A DNA stretch of 32,501 bases from CAZBQG01 sp964493945 (GTDB taxonomy: Bacteria > Pseudomonadota > Alphaproteobacteria > Rhodospirillales > UBA2165). The notes beneath the pieces were generated by a model that was not told the DNA's origin, did no database searches, and was given only the letters and a program-made list of their open reading frames with translations. This document shows, in pieces, positions 1-7,966 of the stretch. A program made the translations under genes and the position numbers. The stretch covers positions 1 to 32,501 of the forward strand of contig CAZBQG010000014.1 of assembly GCA_964493945.1 (NCBI GenBank), read 5' to 3'. Position 1 is the stretch's first letter. Each line of letters opens with the position of its first letter.

Positions 1-63
1 TTCAGCTATATGCATTGCCGCTATTGTTATCTTCTATCTGAATTAATGAGCCCTGGCCCTAGT

Positions 64-855
64 TCATTTCCCTTTCCAGACAGGTGCGCGGCGCTCCAGA
101 TAGGCCCGGGCACCTTCCTTGCGGTCTTCCGAGGAATAGGGATCGGGGCCGGCTTCAAGGCGGATGCCGGCATGCAAGGGCATACCGTAGGTCTTGCGGA
201 AGGTCTGCTTCATGCGCTGCAGGGACAAAGGCGCCGAATTGATGATATTGGCGGCCATTTTCATGCCCGTCTCCATGACCTTGCCGGCCGGCGTGATGCG
301 GTTGACCAAACCCCAGCGCTCGATCTCATCGATGGTGATTTTGCGCCCCGTATAGAGCCACTCCATGGCGATGGCCATGGGCACCATCTGGGGCAGGATG
401 ACCGTGGCGAAATGGGCCCCCATGCCCTGCTTGGCCTCGGGCAACGCAAAATGTGCGTCCTCCGACATGATCCTCAGATCACAGGCCAGAGCCAGTTCGC
501 AACCGCCGGCGATCGCCGGGCCGTTGATGATGGCCATGGAAGGTTTGGTGAAATCCATCAGGATTTCGGTAAACGCACGTTCCGGCGAATGAAGCGGGCC
601 GCTAAAGGCCTCGCCCCGGTCGTCCCCGTCGCGCGCATCTTTCAAATCGACGCCGGCACAAAAGGCCTTGTTTCCTACCGCGGTGATGGCCAGGAGAGAA
701 ACCTCCGGGTTCATATCGGCGGCCAGGATGGCTTCCGACAGGGCCCGGATCAGGGTTTTGGAAAGGGCGTTGCGGCGCTCCTCCCGGTTCAAGGTAAGAA
801 GGCAAATCTTGTTTTCGATTTTGATCTTGAGAACATCTTCCTTGGTTTCGGTCAT
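64..855 (-). CDS. Enoyl-CoA hydratase/isomerase (crotonase) family protein
   Basis: A 263-residue crotonase-fold protein, the usual family length, predicted to hydrate an enoyl-CoA in the cytoplasm. The CoA-binding and oxyanion-hole region is seen at KAFCAGVDL (64-72) and AGGCELALACD (116-126). Both acid/base glutamates of a true hydratase are present: E120 in GGCELA and E140 in ALPEAKQG. An AGGAG box lies about 12 nt before the ATG at 855, a little far but usable. It lies just downstream of an unrecognised gene on the same strand and may be co-transcribed with it. It is clearly distinct from the two hydratase-lyase-like crotonases elsewhere in the window, lacking their SEINWG-type motif. The exact acyl-CoA substrate cannot be told from sequence. 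Confidence 0.9.
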   Translation of the reverse strand: MTETKEDVLKIKIENKICLLTLNREERRNALSKTLIRALSEAILAADMNPEVSLLAITAVGNKAFCAGVDLKDARDGDDRGEAFSGPLHSPERAFTEILMDFTKPSMAIINGPAIAGGCELALACDLRIMSEDAHFALPEAKQGMGAHFATVILPQMVPMAIAMEWLYTGRKITIDEIERWGLVNRITPAGKVMETGMKMAANIINSAPLSLQRMKQTFRKTYGMPLHAGIRLEAGPDPYSSEDRKEGARAYLERRAPVWKGK

Positions 856-1450
856 TAGCGCTAAATCTCCTGTGAGAGTGCCGGTTTAATCTACTCGTCG
901 CTTGAAAAATTATGGGGTCACGGCGCTCTTTATCCGGCTGCTCGGTTCTCTGGCGAGCGACATATTCCACAGCCTTCACGATCCGTTCACTTTTGATGCG
1001 CTTGAGCAGGGCGCTGACGCCCCGGCTCGCCTCTGCCAAATCCACCGCATCCGCATCGGCGCCAATGATGTCTTCCAATTCTGCGCAGAATTTATCCCTG
1101 AGGCGCTGGTCATTCTTACGGATGAACAATTGGTCGATAACCAGAATGGCGCATTCGTGGAGCGCATTAATGCTTCGGGATTGCTCGATCAAAGCGATCA
1201 GACCGGTCTCCTTATCCTCGAAGACCGTTTCCCAATCAATTGTCCCACCCGGGGTCAGGGGCCAACTACGTTCTTTAGTTTCCGCCACCTTCACCTCTGT
1301 TGCCACGCAGGCATCAAAATCAAAGGGGGTTAACTTGGCATTCCGCACCCGCTTAATCAACCGAAGGGCTTGCCCGATTGACTGATGCCCGATTGACTGG
1401 CAGGAGAGCGTCTGGTGCAATGGCGCATAATCGAGCGCGGGGAAATTCAT
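602..1450 (-). CDS. Uncharacterised acidic helical protein with a doubtful 3' end
   Basis: I do not recognise this protein. From the ATG at 1450 it reads as a credible soluble protein for about 180 residues: mostly helical, rich in D, E, K and R, no signal peptide or membrane segment. The frame then stays open until 602, overlapping the crotonase gene by 254 nt, and this tail is arginine-rich and looks non-coding. A one-base indel in the A5 run at 905-909 would end the protein within about 30 nt and before the crotonase ribosome-binding site, so the true end is probably near 870-890. The start shares the palindrome CATG (1448-1451) with the divergent aldo/keto reductase and has no clear Shine-Dalgarno, so a later start is possible. 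A 15-bp tandem duplication near the N-terminus gives a repeated SIG(H)Q. Confidence 0.5.
   Translation of the reverse strand: MNFPALDYAPLHQTLSCQSIGHQSIGQALRLIKRVRNAKLTPFDFDACVATEVKVAETKERSWPLTPGGTIDWETVFEDKETGLIALIEQSRSINALHECAILVIDQLFIRKNDQRLRDKFCAELEDIIGADADAVDLAEASRGVSALLKRIKSERIVKAVEYVARQRTEQPDKERRDPIIFQATSRLNRHSHRRFSANDRNQGRCSQDQNRKQDLPSYLEPGGAPQRPFQNPDPGPVGSHPGRRYEPGGFSPGHHRGRKQGLLCRRRFERCARRGRPGRGL
1372..1400. repeat. 15-bp tandem duplication, two copies
   Basis: The unit GCCCGATTGACTGAT at 1372-1386 is followed directly by a second copy of its first 14 bases at 1387-1400. It lies inside the uncharacterised minus-strand gene, where it duplicates five codons (SIGHQ/SIGQ) without shifting the frame. 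It looks like a simple slippage duplication. No third copy is seen. Confidence 0.85.
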
Positions 1451-2411
1451 GCAATTTACCGAACTGGGACGCACCGGCCTCAGGGTCAGCGTCGCCGGCC
1501 TGGGCGGCGGCGGGGATTCCAGACTTGGCCTGATTGCCGGCAAAAGTGAGGCGGAAATAGCCCGGATCATCGCTCGCGCCCTGGATCTGGGAATCAATGT
1601 GATCGATTGCGCCCACACTTATGGCACGGAAGAAGTGATCGGCCGGGCCCTGGCCGGAGGCGCCCGCGAAAAGGCAGTGCTGTCGAGTAAATATTATGTG
1701 CGCGAAAAAGGTGAGTTCCACGATGCCCAAACGGTCATCGCCGGGCTCGACCAATCGCTCCGTGATCTCAAGACCGACCGGCTGGATATTTTCTTTCTTC
1801 ATGGGCTGACGGCGGAAAGCTACGTTTATGCCCGCGACGTGATCGCCCCCGCCATTCTCAAGGAAAAGGAAAAAGGAAAATTCCGCTTTCTGGGCATAAC
1901 CGAGGCGCCGCCCAGGGATTTGAACCACGAAGGGCTAAGCCTGGCCCTGGAGGATGATCTGTTCGATGTGGCCATGCTGGCCTTCTCGCCCACCAATCAA
2001 GGTGCCCGGCTCGGCGTCCTGCCCAGGGCCCGCAAACAGGGCATGGGCACCTATATCATGTATGTGGGACGCTTCGCCGCCGATATGGATCAGGTGCGGT
2101 CAACGCTGCGCGCCCTGGCCCAGGAAGGTGCCTTCCCCGCCGATCTGGCGGCCCGGGACAATCCCCTGGATTTTCTCATCCATGAAGGTGGTGCGGCTGA
2201 CCTGATGGATGCCGCCTACCGCTATACCCGTCACGCTTCGGGGGGTGATGTGATTATGTTCGGAACAGGTAATCCGGATCATCTGGAAAAAAACGTAGCA
2301 TCGCTTACCGACCCGCCACTCAAGAATGAGGCGTTGGCCCGGCTGGACACCCTGTTTGGCGATGGCCGAGCCGTGGGGGTCAAATCGGCCAAGATTTACG
2401 GTCTTCCGTGA
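1449..2411 (+). CDS. Aldo/keto reductase
   Basis: A 320-residue TIM-barrel NAD(P)H-dependent oxidoreductase that should reduce an aldehyde or ketone in the cytoplasm. The family's catalytic tetrad is complete: D53 (NVIDCAHTYG), Y58, K81 (LSSKYY) and H118 (FFLHG). The N-terminal FTELGRTGLRVS is the usual family opening. The ATG at 1449 follows a GGGG box (1438-1442 area) and shares CATG with the divergent minus-strand gene. Its TGA overlaps the ATG of the GMC oxidoreductase, so the two are translationally coupled and probably act in one pathway, for example interconverting an alcohol and a carbonyl on an aromatic or sugar-like substrate. The substrate is not predictable. Confidence 0.92.
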   Translation: MQFTELGRTGLRVSVAGLGGGGDSRLGLIAGKSEAEIARIIARALDLGINVIDCAHTYGTEEVIGRALAGGAREKAVLSSKYYVREKGEFHDAQTVIAGLDQSLRDLKTDRLDIFFLHGLTAESYVYARDVIAPAILKEKEKGKFRFLGITEAPPRDLNHEGLSLALEDDLFDVAMLAFSPTNQGARLGVLPRARKQGMGTYIMYVGRFAADMDQVRSTLRALAQEGAFPADLAARDNPLDFLIHEGGAADLMDAAYRYTRHASGGDVIMFGTGNPDHLEKNVASLTDPPLKNEALARLDTLFGDGRAVGVKSAKIYGLP

Positions 2412-4036
2412 TGGATGCGGCCTACGACTATATCATCATCGGTGGCGGCTCGGCCGGCTGCGTGCTGGCCAACCGGTTGAGCGAAGATGCGGATACCAAG
2501 GTCTTGCTTCTCGAGGCCGGCGGCTGGGATCGTCATCCCTGGCTCCGCCTGCCGCTGAAGTTCCGCGATCTGGCTTTGGATATGCGCTTCAACTGGGGCT
2601 ATGACAGCGCGCCCGAACCCCAAATGGAGCAACGCAACATCTATCTTTCGAGAGGCAAGGTGATGGGTGGCTCGTCATCGACCAATGGCATGATCTATTC
2701 CAGGGGCCATCCGGCGGATTACAATCATTGGCGCCAAATAGGACTAACCGGCTGGGGTTACGGTGATCTTTTGCCCTATTTCAAACGGGCCGAGGGCCAT
2801 CATGGAGGGGAAAGCTTCTACCATGGCGCCGAGGGCCCGCTGAAGGTGGCGGGCGGGGATGATCACAGCCACATCCATAGGGCTTATCTGGAAGCCGGCG
2901 CGTGCGCGGGTTTCCCGGTGACCGAGGATCTCAATGGATCCGAGCCGGAAGGCTTTGACGCCGCCGATCACACCATTCACCGGGGCCGCAGATCAAGCAC
3001 GCCCCGGGCCTATCTACGCCCGGTGCTGAGCCGCGCCAATCTCAAGGCCGAGACCCGGGCCATGACCGGGCGCGTGATCCTGGAAAGGGGCCGGGCGGTG
3101 GGAGTGGAATATCAACGCGGTACCAGACGTTTCAGGACAGGCGCCCGCCGCGAAGTCATTTCCGCCGGCGGTGCCTTCAATTCGCCCAAGCTGCTCATGC
3201 TTTCAGGGATAGGTCCGGCGGATCATCTGCGGGATATGGACATCGATCCGGTGGTGGACGCGCCGGGTGTCGGGGCCAACCTGCAGGATCATTTTTCAGT
3301 CGCCGCCGGTTACGCATCGCTGGAGGAGGACAGCTTCGATGACTTGTTGCGCCTCGATCGTCTGACCCTTGATTTCTTTAAATGGGCGCTTTTTGCCCGG
3401 GGGCACCTTACGTCGCTGCCGGTCTCGGCGCTTGCTCATATCCGCACAAAAGAAGGCCTGGCCCAGCCTGATATCGAACTGCTGCTCGGCCGCATCGCAC
3501 CCGAAGCCCATATGTGGTTTCCCGGATGGCGCAAACCGAACGGCGCCTATCTGGGATGCCGGGTCATTTTGCTCCATCCTGAAAGCCGCGGCAGGGTCAG
3601 CCTGCGTTCTGGCGATGCGGCGGACAAGCCGATGATTTTTCATGACTATTTTGCCCATGAGATGGATCTGGTGACGCTCCGCGAAGGGGTCCGGGCGGCC
3701 CGGCGGGTCTATGGCACGGAGCCCCTGGCCGACATGATCGGCGATGAAATCTACCCCGGCACGGAAATCCAGACGGATGAGGAAATCGATGCCTATATCC
3801 GCCAGACGGCGAGCACCATCTATCCCCCGGTCGGCACCTGCCGCATGGGCATGGATGAGGGTGCCGTGGTGGATGGGCAACTCCGGGTCCGGGGTGTGGA
3901 GGGTTTGCGCGTCGCCGATGCCTCGGTCATACCGACGGTCCTTGGCGGGCACACCAATGCGCCGACCATCGCCATCGCGGAAAAGGCCGCCGACATGATT
4001 CTGGGCAAAGCAGCGCCGCCGGCCATGGAGGTTTGA
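2411..4036 (+). CDS. GMC family FAD oxidoreductase (choline dehydrogenase-like) with altered active site
   Basis: A 541-residue flavoprotein of the glucose-methanol-choline family, normally oxidising primary alcohols. The N-terminal YDYIIIGGGSAGCVLANRL is the Rossmann FAD motif, followed by GKVMGGSSSTNGM (second GMC signature region) and a C-terminal GGHTNAPTIAIAEKAADMI. The second catalytic position is H514 in GGHTNAPT. The first catalytic histidine, normally in YHPVGTCRMG, is proline here (P472, codon CCC at 3824-3826, reading TIYPPVGTCRMG). One base would restore His. I chose the ATG at 2411, which overlaps the aldo/keto reductase stop (TGATG); a GTG at 2408 is also in frame. Overall fold and length are normal, so either the enzyme works by a changed mechanism, or it is impaired, or the base is wrong. 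Confidence 0.9.
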   Translation: MDAAYDYIIIGGGSAGCVLANRLSEDADTKVLLLEAGGWDRHPWLRLPLKFRDLALDMRFNWGYDSAPEPQMEQRNIYLSRGKVMGGSSSTNGMIYSRGHPADYNHWRQIGLTGWGYGDLLPYFKRAEGHHGGESFYHGAEGPLKVAGGDDHSHIHRAYLEAGACAGFPVTEDLNGSEPEGFDAADHTIHRGRRSSTPRAYLRPVLSRANLKAETRAMTGRVILERGRAVGVEYQRGTRRFRTGARREVISAGGAFNSPKLLMLSGIGPADHLRDMDIDPVVDAPGVGANLQDHFSVAAGYASLEEDSFDDLLRLDRLTLDFFKWALFARGHLTSLPVSALAHIRTKEGLAQPDIELLLGRIAPEAHMWFPGWRKPNGAYLGCRVILLHPESRGRVSLRSGDAADKPMIFHDYFAHEMDLVTLREGVRAARRVYGTEPLADMIGDEIYPGTEIQTDEEIDAYIRQTASTIYPPVGTCRMGMDEGAVVDGQLRVRGVEGLRVADASVIPTVLGGHTNAPTIAIAEKAADMILGKAAPPAMEV

Positions 4037-4054
4037 GCGCGGAACCGGCCTATA

Positions 4055-4885
4055 TCAAGGGCGGGCCACCGGGCCCAGTCCCGGGCGATAGGTCTTCTTG
4101 TCGAGAAACTCTTCCATACCCCGGCCCCGCGTGCCTTCCGGATCGGCCGCCTGGAGGGCCAGGGATTTTGCCGCCAGATATTCCCTTGCCCCAATCATGT
4201 CCATGTCGCGCACCGCTCGGATCGCCTGCTTGGTGTAGGCCAGAACGGTCGGGGCCTTATCCATCAGCTCGCGGGCGATGGCCAGGGTCTCTCCGCGGAG
4301 GCTCTCGCCGGGGACGGCCAGGGTGGCGACGCCCATCTCCACCGCCTTCCGCCCATCGAAGACGCGCCCGGTCATGGCATAAAAAAGTGCGTCCCGGTAA
4401 GACACCATGTCAGAGAACACCTTGCTCACCGTGCCGCCGGGAATAATACCCCAATTCACTTCCGAGAGCCCGAAAGTGGCATCTTCGTCGGTGATCACGA
4501 TGTCGCAGCCGTAAAGCGAGGTGAAGGCACCGCCAAAGCAATAGCCGTTGACCATGGCGATGGTCGGTTTTGCGGTCCAGGCGATATATTCACCGGCCCA
4601 GTGACGGCTGGCCGTGCCGGAACGGAACCGCTCACCCGGATCATCATCGGTAGCGCGGAAAAACTCCCGCAGATCCATGCCCGCGCTCCAGGCATCGCCG
4701 GCACCGGTGAGCACGATGACCTTGGCATCATCGTTAGTCTCCAGCCCGTAGAAGATTTCCTCCATCTCGTAATGGAGGGTGGGGCTCATGGCGTTGCGTT
4801 TTTCGGGCCGGTTAAAGGTGACCCAGGCGATGCCTTCATCATCGATTTCCAGCGCGACACAGCTATATTCTTTTTTCTCGGTCAT
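4055..4885 (-). CDS. Hydroxycinnamoyl-CoA hydratase-lyase-like crotonase (copy 1)
   Basis: A 276-residue crotonase, the same length as Pseudomonas p-hydroxycinnamoyl-CoA hydratase-lyase, which converts feruloyl- or coumaroyl-CoA to the aromatic aldehyde plus acetyl-CoA. Diagnostic stretches as I remember them from that enzyme are NRPEKRNAMSPTL (25-37), AWSAGMDLREFFR (65-77), KPTIAMVNGYCFGG (106-119) and FGLSEVNWGIIPGG (138-151). E142 in LSEVNWG matches the catalytic glutamate. The ATG at 4885 has GGAAAGG 9 nt upstream, so I prefer it to the TTG at 4903. A second, closely similar copy lies at 14948-15781. Here it sits convergent to the GMC gene with no CoA ligase beside it. Side-chain specificity is inferred from family resemblance. 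Confidence 0.85.
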   Translation of the reverse strand: MTEKKEYSCVALEIDDEGIAWVTFNRPEKRNAMSPTLHYEMEEIFYGLETNDDAKVIVLTGAGDAWSAGMDLREFFRATDDDPGERFRSGTASRHWAGEYIAWTAKPTIAMVNGYCFGGAFTSLYGCDIVITDEDATFGLSEVNWGIIPGGTVSKVFSDMVSYRDALFYAMTGRVFDGRKAVEMGVATLAVPGESLRGETLAIARELMDKAPTVLAYTKQAIRAVRDMDMIGAREYLAAKSLALQAADPEGTRGRGMEEFLDKKTYRPGLGPVARP

Positions 4886-5056
4886 CGGTTCATCCCTTTC
4901 CAATAATGTGAAGGCATCCAGTATAGCCCGCTTCCAGGGCCCGGGGCCGGTTGACCGGATATGGAAACTTGTGCATACCCTGGCCCGGGACTTTGGTGGG
5001 CGACATGTTCTCTGTGCTGCGCCCGATCCATCTGATCAATCTGTTTTAGGGCCCTT
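4886..5056. promoter_or_regulatory. Divergent intergenic region between hydratase-lyase 1 and the MFS gene
   Basis: A 171-bp spacer that must carry promoters for both flanking genes. It contains the Shine-Dalgarno boxes GGAAAGG (minus, before 4885) and AGGG (plus, before 5057) and a small dyad CCGG-ttga-CCGG near 4947-4958. I see no convincing -35/-10 pair or regulator site. Confidence 0.35.
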
Positions 5057-6346
5057 ATGGCAGAAGACCCCGCACCCGCCGGCACTTCCGGCTTCGCCGC
5101 TTTCCGGCACCGCGATTTTTCCTTCGCCTTCGCCGCCCGCATTTTCTCCAACATGGCGACGCGCATGTTGCAGGTGGCTATCGGCTGGGATGTCTGGCGC
5201 ATCACCCAAAGCGAGCTGATGCTGGGCTATGTGGGGTTGGCCATGTTCCTGCCCAATATTCTGTTTTTCCTGGCCGCCGGCGAGACCGCCGACCGCTTTT
5301 CCAGGCGCTCCATCCTGGCCGTCCTCTACGGCGTGCAGGCGGTCATGTCCCTGGCCCTGCTGGCCGCTTTCGCGGGAACTGATCCGTCCATGAGTCTGGT
5401 CCTGCCTCTGTTATTTCTGATGGGTACCGGGCGGACCTTCGCCATGCCGGCCAATCAGGCCCTGATCCCCAATCTGGTGCCCAAGGAGATTTTCCCCAAC
5501 GCCGCCGCCTGGGCCAATTCGGGTCAGCATGTCTCGACCATCATCGGCCCGGTTCTGGGCGGCGTGCTGATCGAGATAGGCACGGATAGGGGCGTCAGCG
5601 GAACATATGCCTTTGGCACGGTCAGTGTTCTCGTCTGTCTGGCGATTATTTCCATTTTGCTGATCCGGTCCCGCATCCAGCAGATCAACCGCAAGCCGGT
5701 GACCCTGGAGACCGTCTTCGCCGGGATGAAATTCATCTGGAGCCGCCAACTTATCCTGGGCGCCATATCGCTGGATCTGTTCGCCGTTCTGCTGGGCGGT
5801 GCGACGGCCATGTTCCCGGTTTTCGCCACCGACATTTTGCATCTGGGTGCCGCCGGGCTGGGCATGCTGCATGCCGCATTCGCTTTTGGCGAGGTAACCT
5901 GCGCCCTGGTCCTGACCCAGATACCGGTGCGCAGCCGGGCCGGGCACAAGCTGTTCATCTCCGTCGCCCTTTATGGGGTGGGCATCGTCGTCTTCGGTCT
6001 TTCCCAATGGGTCTGGCTGTCCCTTTTGGCACTCACCGTGGCCGGTGCCGCCGACATGGTCGGCGTCTTCATCCGCCACAATATGATCCAGTTCACCACG
6101 CCTGATGAGATGCGGGGCCGGGTGATGGCCGTCCATGGCGTCTTCGTCGGCGGCTCATCCCAGTTGGGTGAATTTGAATCAGGCGCCGTCGCTGCTTTTA
6201 TCGGGCCCATCGGATCGGTCGTGCTGGGAGGTGCGGGGACCATCGCCGTTGCCCTGGTCTATGCCAAGCTATTTCCCAAGCTGCGCCAGGTGGACGCCCT
6301 TGAACTGGAAGAAGTATTGCGCCAATCGGAAGCGGGAAAGGAATGA
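5057..6346 (+). CDS. MFS transporter (EntS/MFS_3-like exporter)
   Basis: A 429-residue inner-membrane permease with about 12 predicted hydrophobic helices. It opens with FRHRDFSFAFAARIFSNMA, typical of the enterobactin-exporter-like MFS_3 group, and carries the cytoplasmic loop motif GETADRFSRRSIL (76-88), a version of the MFS motif A. ORFs of this group usually export small molecules by proton antiport. The start ATG is preceded by AGGG at suitable spacing. The stop overlaps the start of the next gene in ATGA, so it forms a two-gene unit with the EamA permease. Substrate unknown; export of an aromatic or toxic intermediate is only a guess from context. Confidence 0.9.
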   Translation: MAEDPAPAGTSGFAAFRHRDFSFAFAARIFSNMATRMLQVAIGWDVWRITQSELMLGYVGLAMFLPNILFFLAAGETADRFSRRSILAVLYGVQAVMSLALLAAFAGTDPSMSLVLPLLFLMGTGRTFAMPANQALIPNLVPKEIFPNAAAWANSGQHVSTIIGPVLGGVLIEIGTDRGVSGTYAFGTVSVLVCLAIISILLIRSRIQQINRKPVTLETVFAGMKFIWSRQLILGAISLDLFAVLLGGATAMFPVFATDILHLGAAGLGMLHAAFAFGEVTCALVLTQIPVRSRAGHKLFISVALYGVGIVVFGLSQWVWLSLLALTVAGAADMVGVFIRHNMIQFTTPDEMRGRVMAVHGVFVGGSSQLGEFESGAVAAFIGPIGSVVLGGAGTIAVALVYAKLFPKLRQVDALELEEVLRQSEAGKE

Positions 6347-7230
6347 AGATATCGTCCGGCACACGCGCCGCCCTTTGGATGGTGCTGGCAGCAGCGCTGT
6401 TTTCGGCCATGGCCGTTTGCATCCGCATGGCTGCGGCGGAAGTCCATCCCCTGGAATCCGTCTTTTTCCGGAATTTTGTCAGTCTTTTGCTTTTGATGCC
6501 CTATTTCTGGCGGCGCGGTTTCAGGACCCTAAAGACCCAGCGTTTCGGCCTCCATGTAACCCGCGCCATGGCCGGGCTGGTGGCCACATTTTTGTGGTTT
6601 TCGGCCATGGCCTGGATGCCCCTGGCCGAGGCCACAGCCATCAGCTTCACCGCACCACTGTTCACCACCATTTTGGCGGCCTTGTTTCTGAGCGAGATAG
6701 TCACCCTCAGGCGCTGGTCTGGCGTGCTGATCGGGCTCTTGGGCGCCCTGATCATCCTGCGCCCGGGTGTGCAGATCATCAATCCGGTGGCCTTGATCAT
6801 GCTGGGCGGCGCATTTTTTATTTCGGTCGCCGCCGCGCAAGTGAAGGCCCTGACCCGGACCGAGCATCCCGACACCATCGTCTTTTACCTGAATGCCCTG
6901 ACCACGCCGGCAAGCTTCGTGGCCGTGTTGTTCGTTTGGAAATGGCCGTCGATTGGAACATTAATGTGGCTGATCGGCGTCGGCGTTTGCGCCTTCATCG
7001 GCCATCTGGCCTATACCAGGGCCTATGCCGCCGCCGATGCATCGGCGGTCACGCCCTATGATTATTCAAGGCTGATTTTCACCGCTGCCCTGGCCTTTGC
7101 CTTTTTTGGCGAGATGCCCGATATCTGGGTATGGATCGGAAGCATCGTGATCGCCTCGGCTACTATTTTCATAGTGGGGCGCCAGCAGAAACCTGTCCCC
7201 GCACCCCGTTCGTCCGGGCCCAGACCATAA
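6343..7230 (+). CDS. EamA/DMT family permease
   Basis: A 295-residue membrane protein with about ten hydrophobic helices arranged as two EamA repeats, the standard drug/metabolite transporter layout. The N-terminal repeat begins at GTRAALWMVLAAALFSAMAV and the second near LIMLGGAFFISVAAAQVKAL. Relatives include S-adenosylmethionine and amino-acid exporters, so the substrate is open. It starts in the ATGA overlap with the MFS gene. Its last 62 nt overlap, in convergent orientation, the end of the methyltransferase gene on the other strand, an unusually long tail-to-tail overlap. Confidence 0.9.
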   Translation: MKISSGTRAALWMVLAAALFSAMAVCIRMAAAEVHPLESVFFRNFVSLLLLMPYFWRRGFRTLKTQRFGLHVTRAMAGLVATFLWFSAMAWMPLAEATAISFTAPLFTTILAALFLSEIVTLRRWSGVLIGLLGALIILRPGVQIINPVALIMLGGAFFISVAAAQVKALTRTEHPDTIVFYLNALTTPASFVAVLFVWKWPSIGTLMWLIGVGVCAFIGHLAYTRAYAAADASAVTPYDYSRLIFTAALAFAFFGEMPDIWVWIGSIVIASATIFIVGRQQKPVPAPRSSGPRP

Positions 7231-7966
7231 TCCGCCCCGCTGGGTCACGGCTCAGGCTGGCCTCGAGCAAGGCGCGCAACTGATCCGATTTGGCCGCTGA
7301 CAAGCGCCTGATGGCCTGCACCGCCGGATTGGCCAGGCAAATGTTGGAAGCCCAGTAATCCTTGAAATCGGCGAACGAAACTTCAATATCCAGCTCCCGG
7401 CCCGAAACCCGCTCCAGCCCGGCGCTTTGGAACAATTCAACCAGATAATCCAGGCGCGAGATTTCAGCCCCCGGGCTGGGCGCCACATCAATTTTCATTT
7501 CGTCCAACGCCCTCAGCAGAGGCGCAAGAATAAAGTGCTCCCCAGTCATGTCCCACATATAGGTCCCCACCCAGCCCCCCGGTCTGGCCACCCGTTTCAT
7601 TTCACGGGCGGCCTTGGCCGGCTGGGCCATGAAGGCGATGGCCTGGCCCATCACCACGGCATCAAATTCCCCATCGGCGAATTCCAGAGACCCGGCATCG
7701 CCAATGCGGTAAGTGAGCGGGCGATCACCGGCCCGGCCGCGGGCGAAAGCGATCTGGACTTCCGCCGTATCCACTGCCATGACCAATTTGGGACCCGCCC
7801 GATCCGCGATGGTTTCAGAGAGCGCTCCGGTGCCGCAGCCGAGATCGAGCCAGGCAAGCCCCTCCGGCAAATCCAGCCAATCCAGAAACAAGGAACCCAC
7901 CGCCCGGCTGGCCCGACCCAAGAGCCGCTCATAGGCCAGGCCGTCCGTCGCCACGCCGTCAGCCAC
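7169..7966 (-). CDS. Class I SAM-dependent methyltransferase
   Basis: A 265-residue cytoplasmic methyltransferase. Motif I, the SAM-binding glycine loop, is LDLGCGTG (40-47), the acidic end of strand 2 is AVDTAE, and the post-motif GEFDAVVMGQAIAFM matches motif II. The arrangement is of the Methyltransf_11/UbiE type, with LKRVARPGG-like motif III as MKRVARPGG. Its start ATG overlaps the stop of the upstream alpha/beta hydrolase by 8 nt, showing a two-gene operon. Its 3' end overlaps the EamA gene by 62 nt. The methyl acceptor cannot be inferred; O-methylation of a phenol would fit the neighbourhood but is speculation. Confidence 0.88.
   Translation of the reverse strand: MADGVATDGLAYERLLGRASRAVGSLFLDWLDLPEGLAWLDLGCGTGALSETIADRAGPKLVMAVDTAEVQIAFARGRAGDRPLTYRIGDAGSLEFADGEFDAVVMGQAIAFMAQPAKAAREMKRVARPGGWVGTYMWDMTGEHFILAPLLRALDEMKIDVAPSPGAEISRLDYLVELFQSAGLERVSGRELDIEVSFADFKDYWASNICLANPAVQAIRRLSAAKSDQLRALLEASLSRDPAGRIMVWARTNGVRGQVSAGAPL

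Noticed and set aside
902..1385. Plus-strand frames opposite the uncharacterised gene
   Set aside because: Cysteine- and histidine-rich with no ribosome-binding site; the minus strand has a more natural protein composition, though neither side is certain.
1372..1400. CRISPR or regulatory repeat
   Set aside because: Only two adjacent copies with no spacer, inside a coding frame; a slippage duplication is enough.
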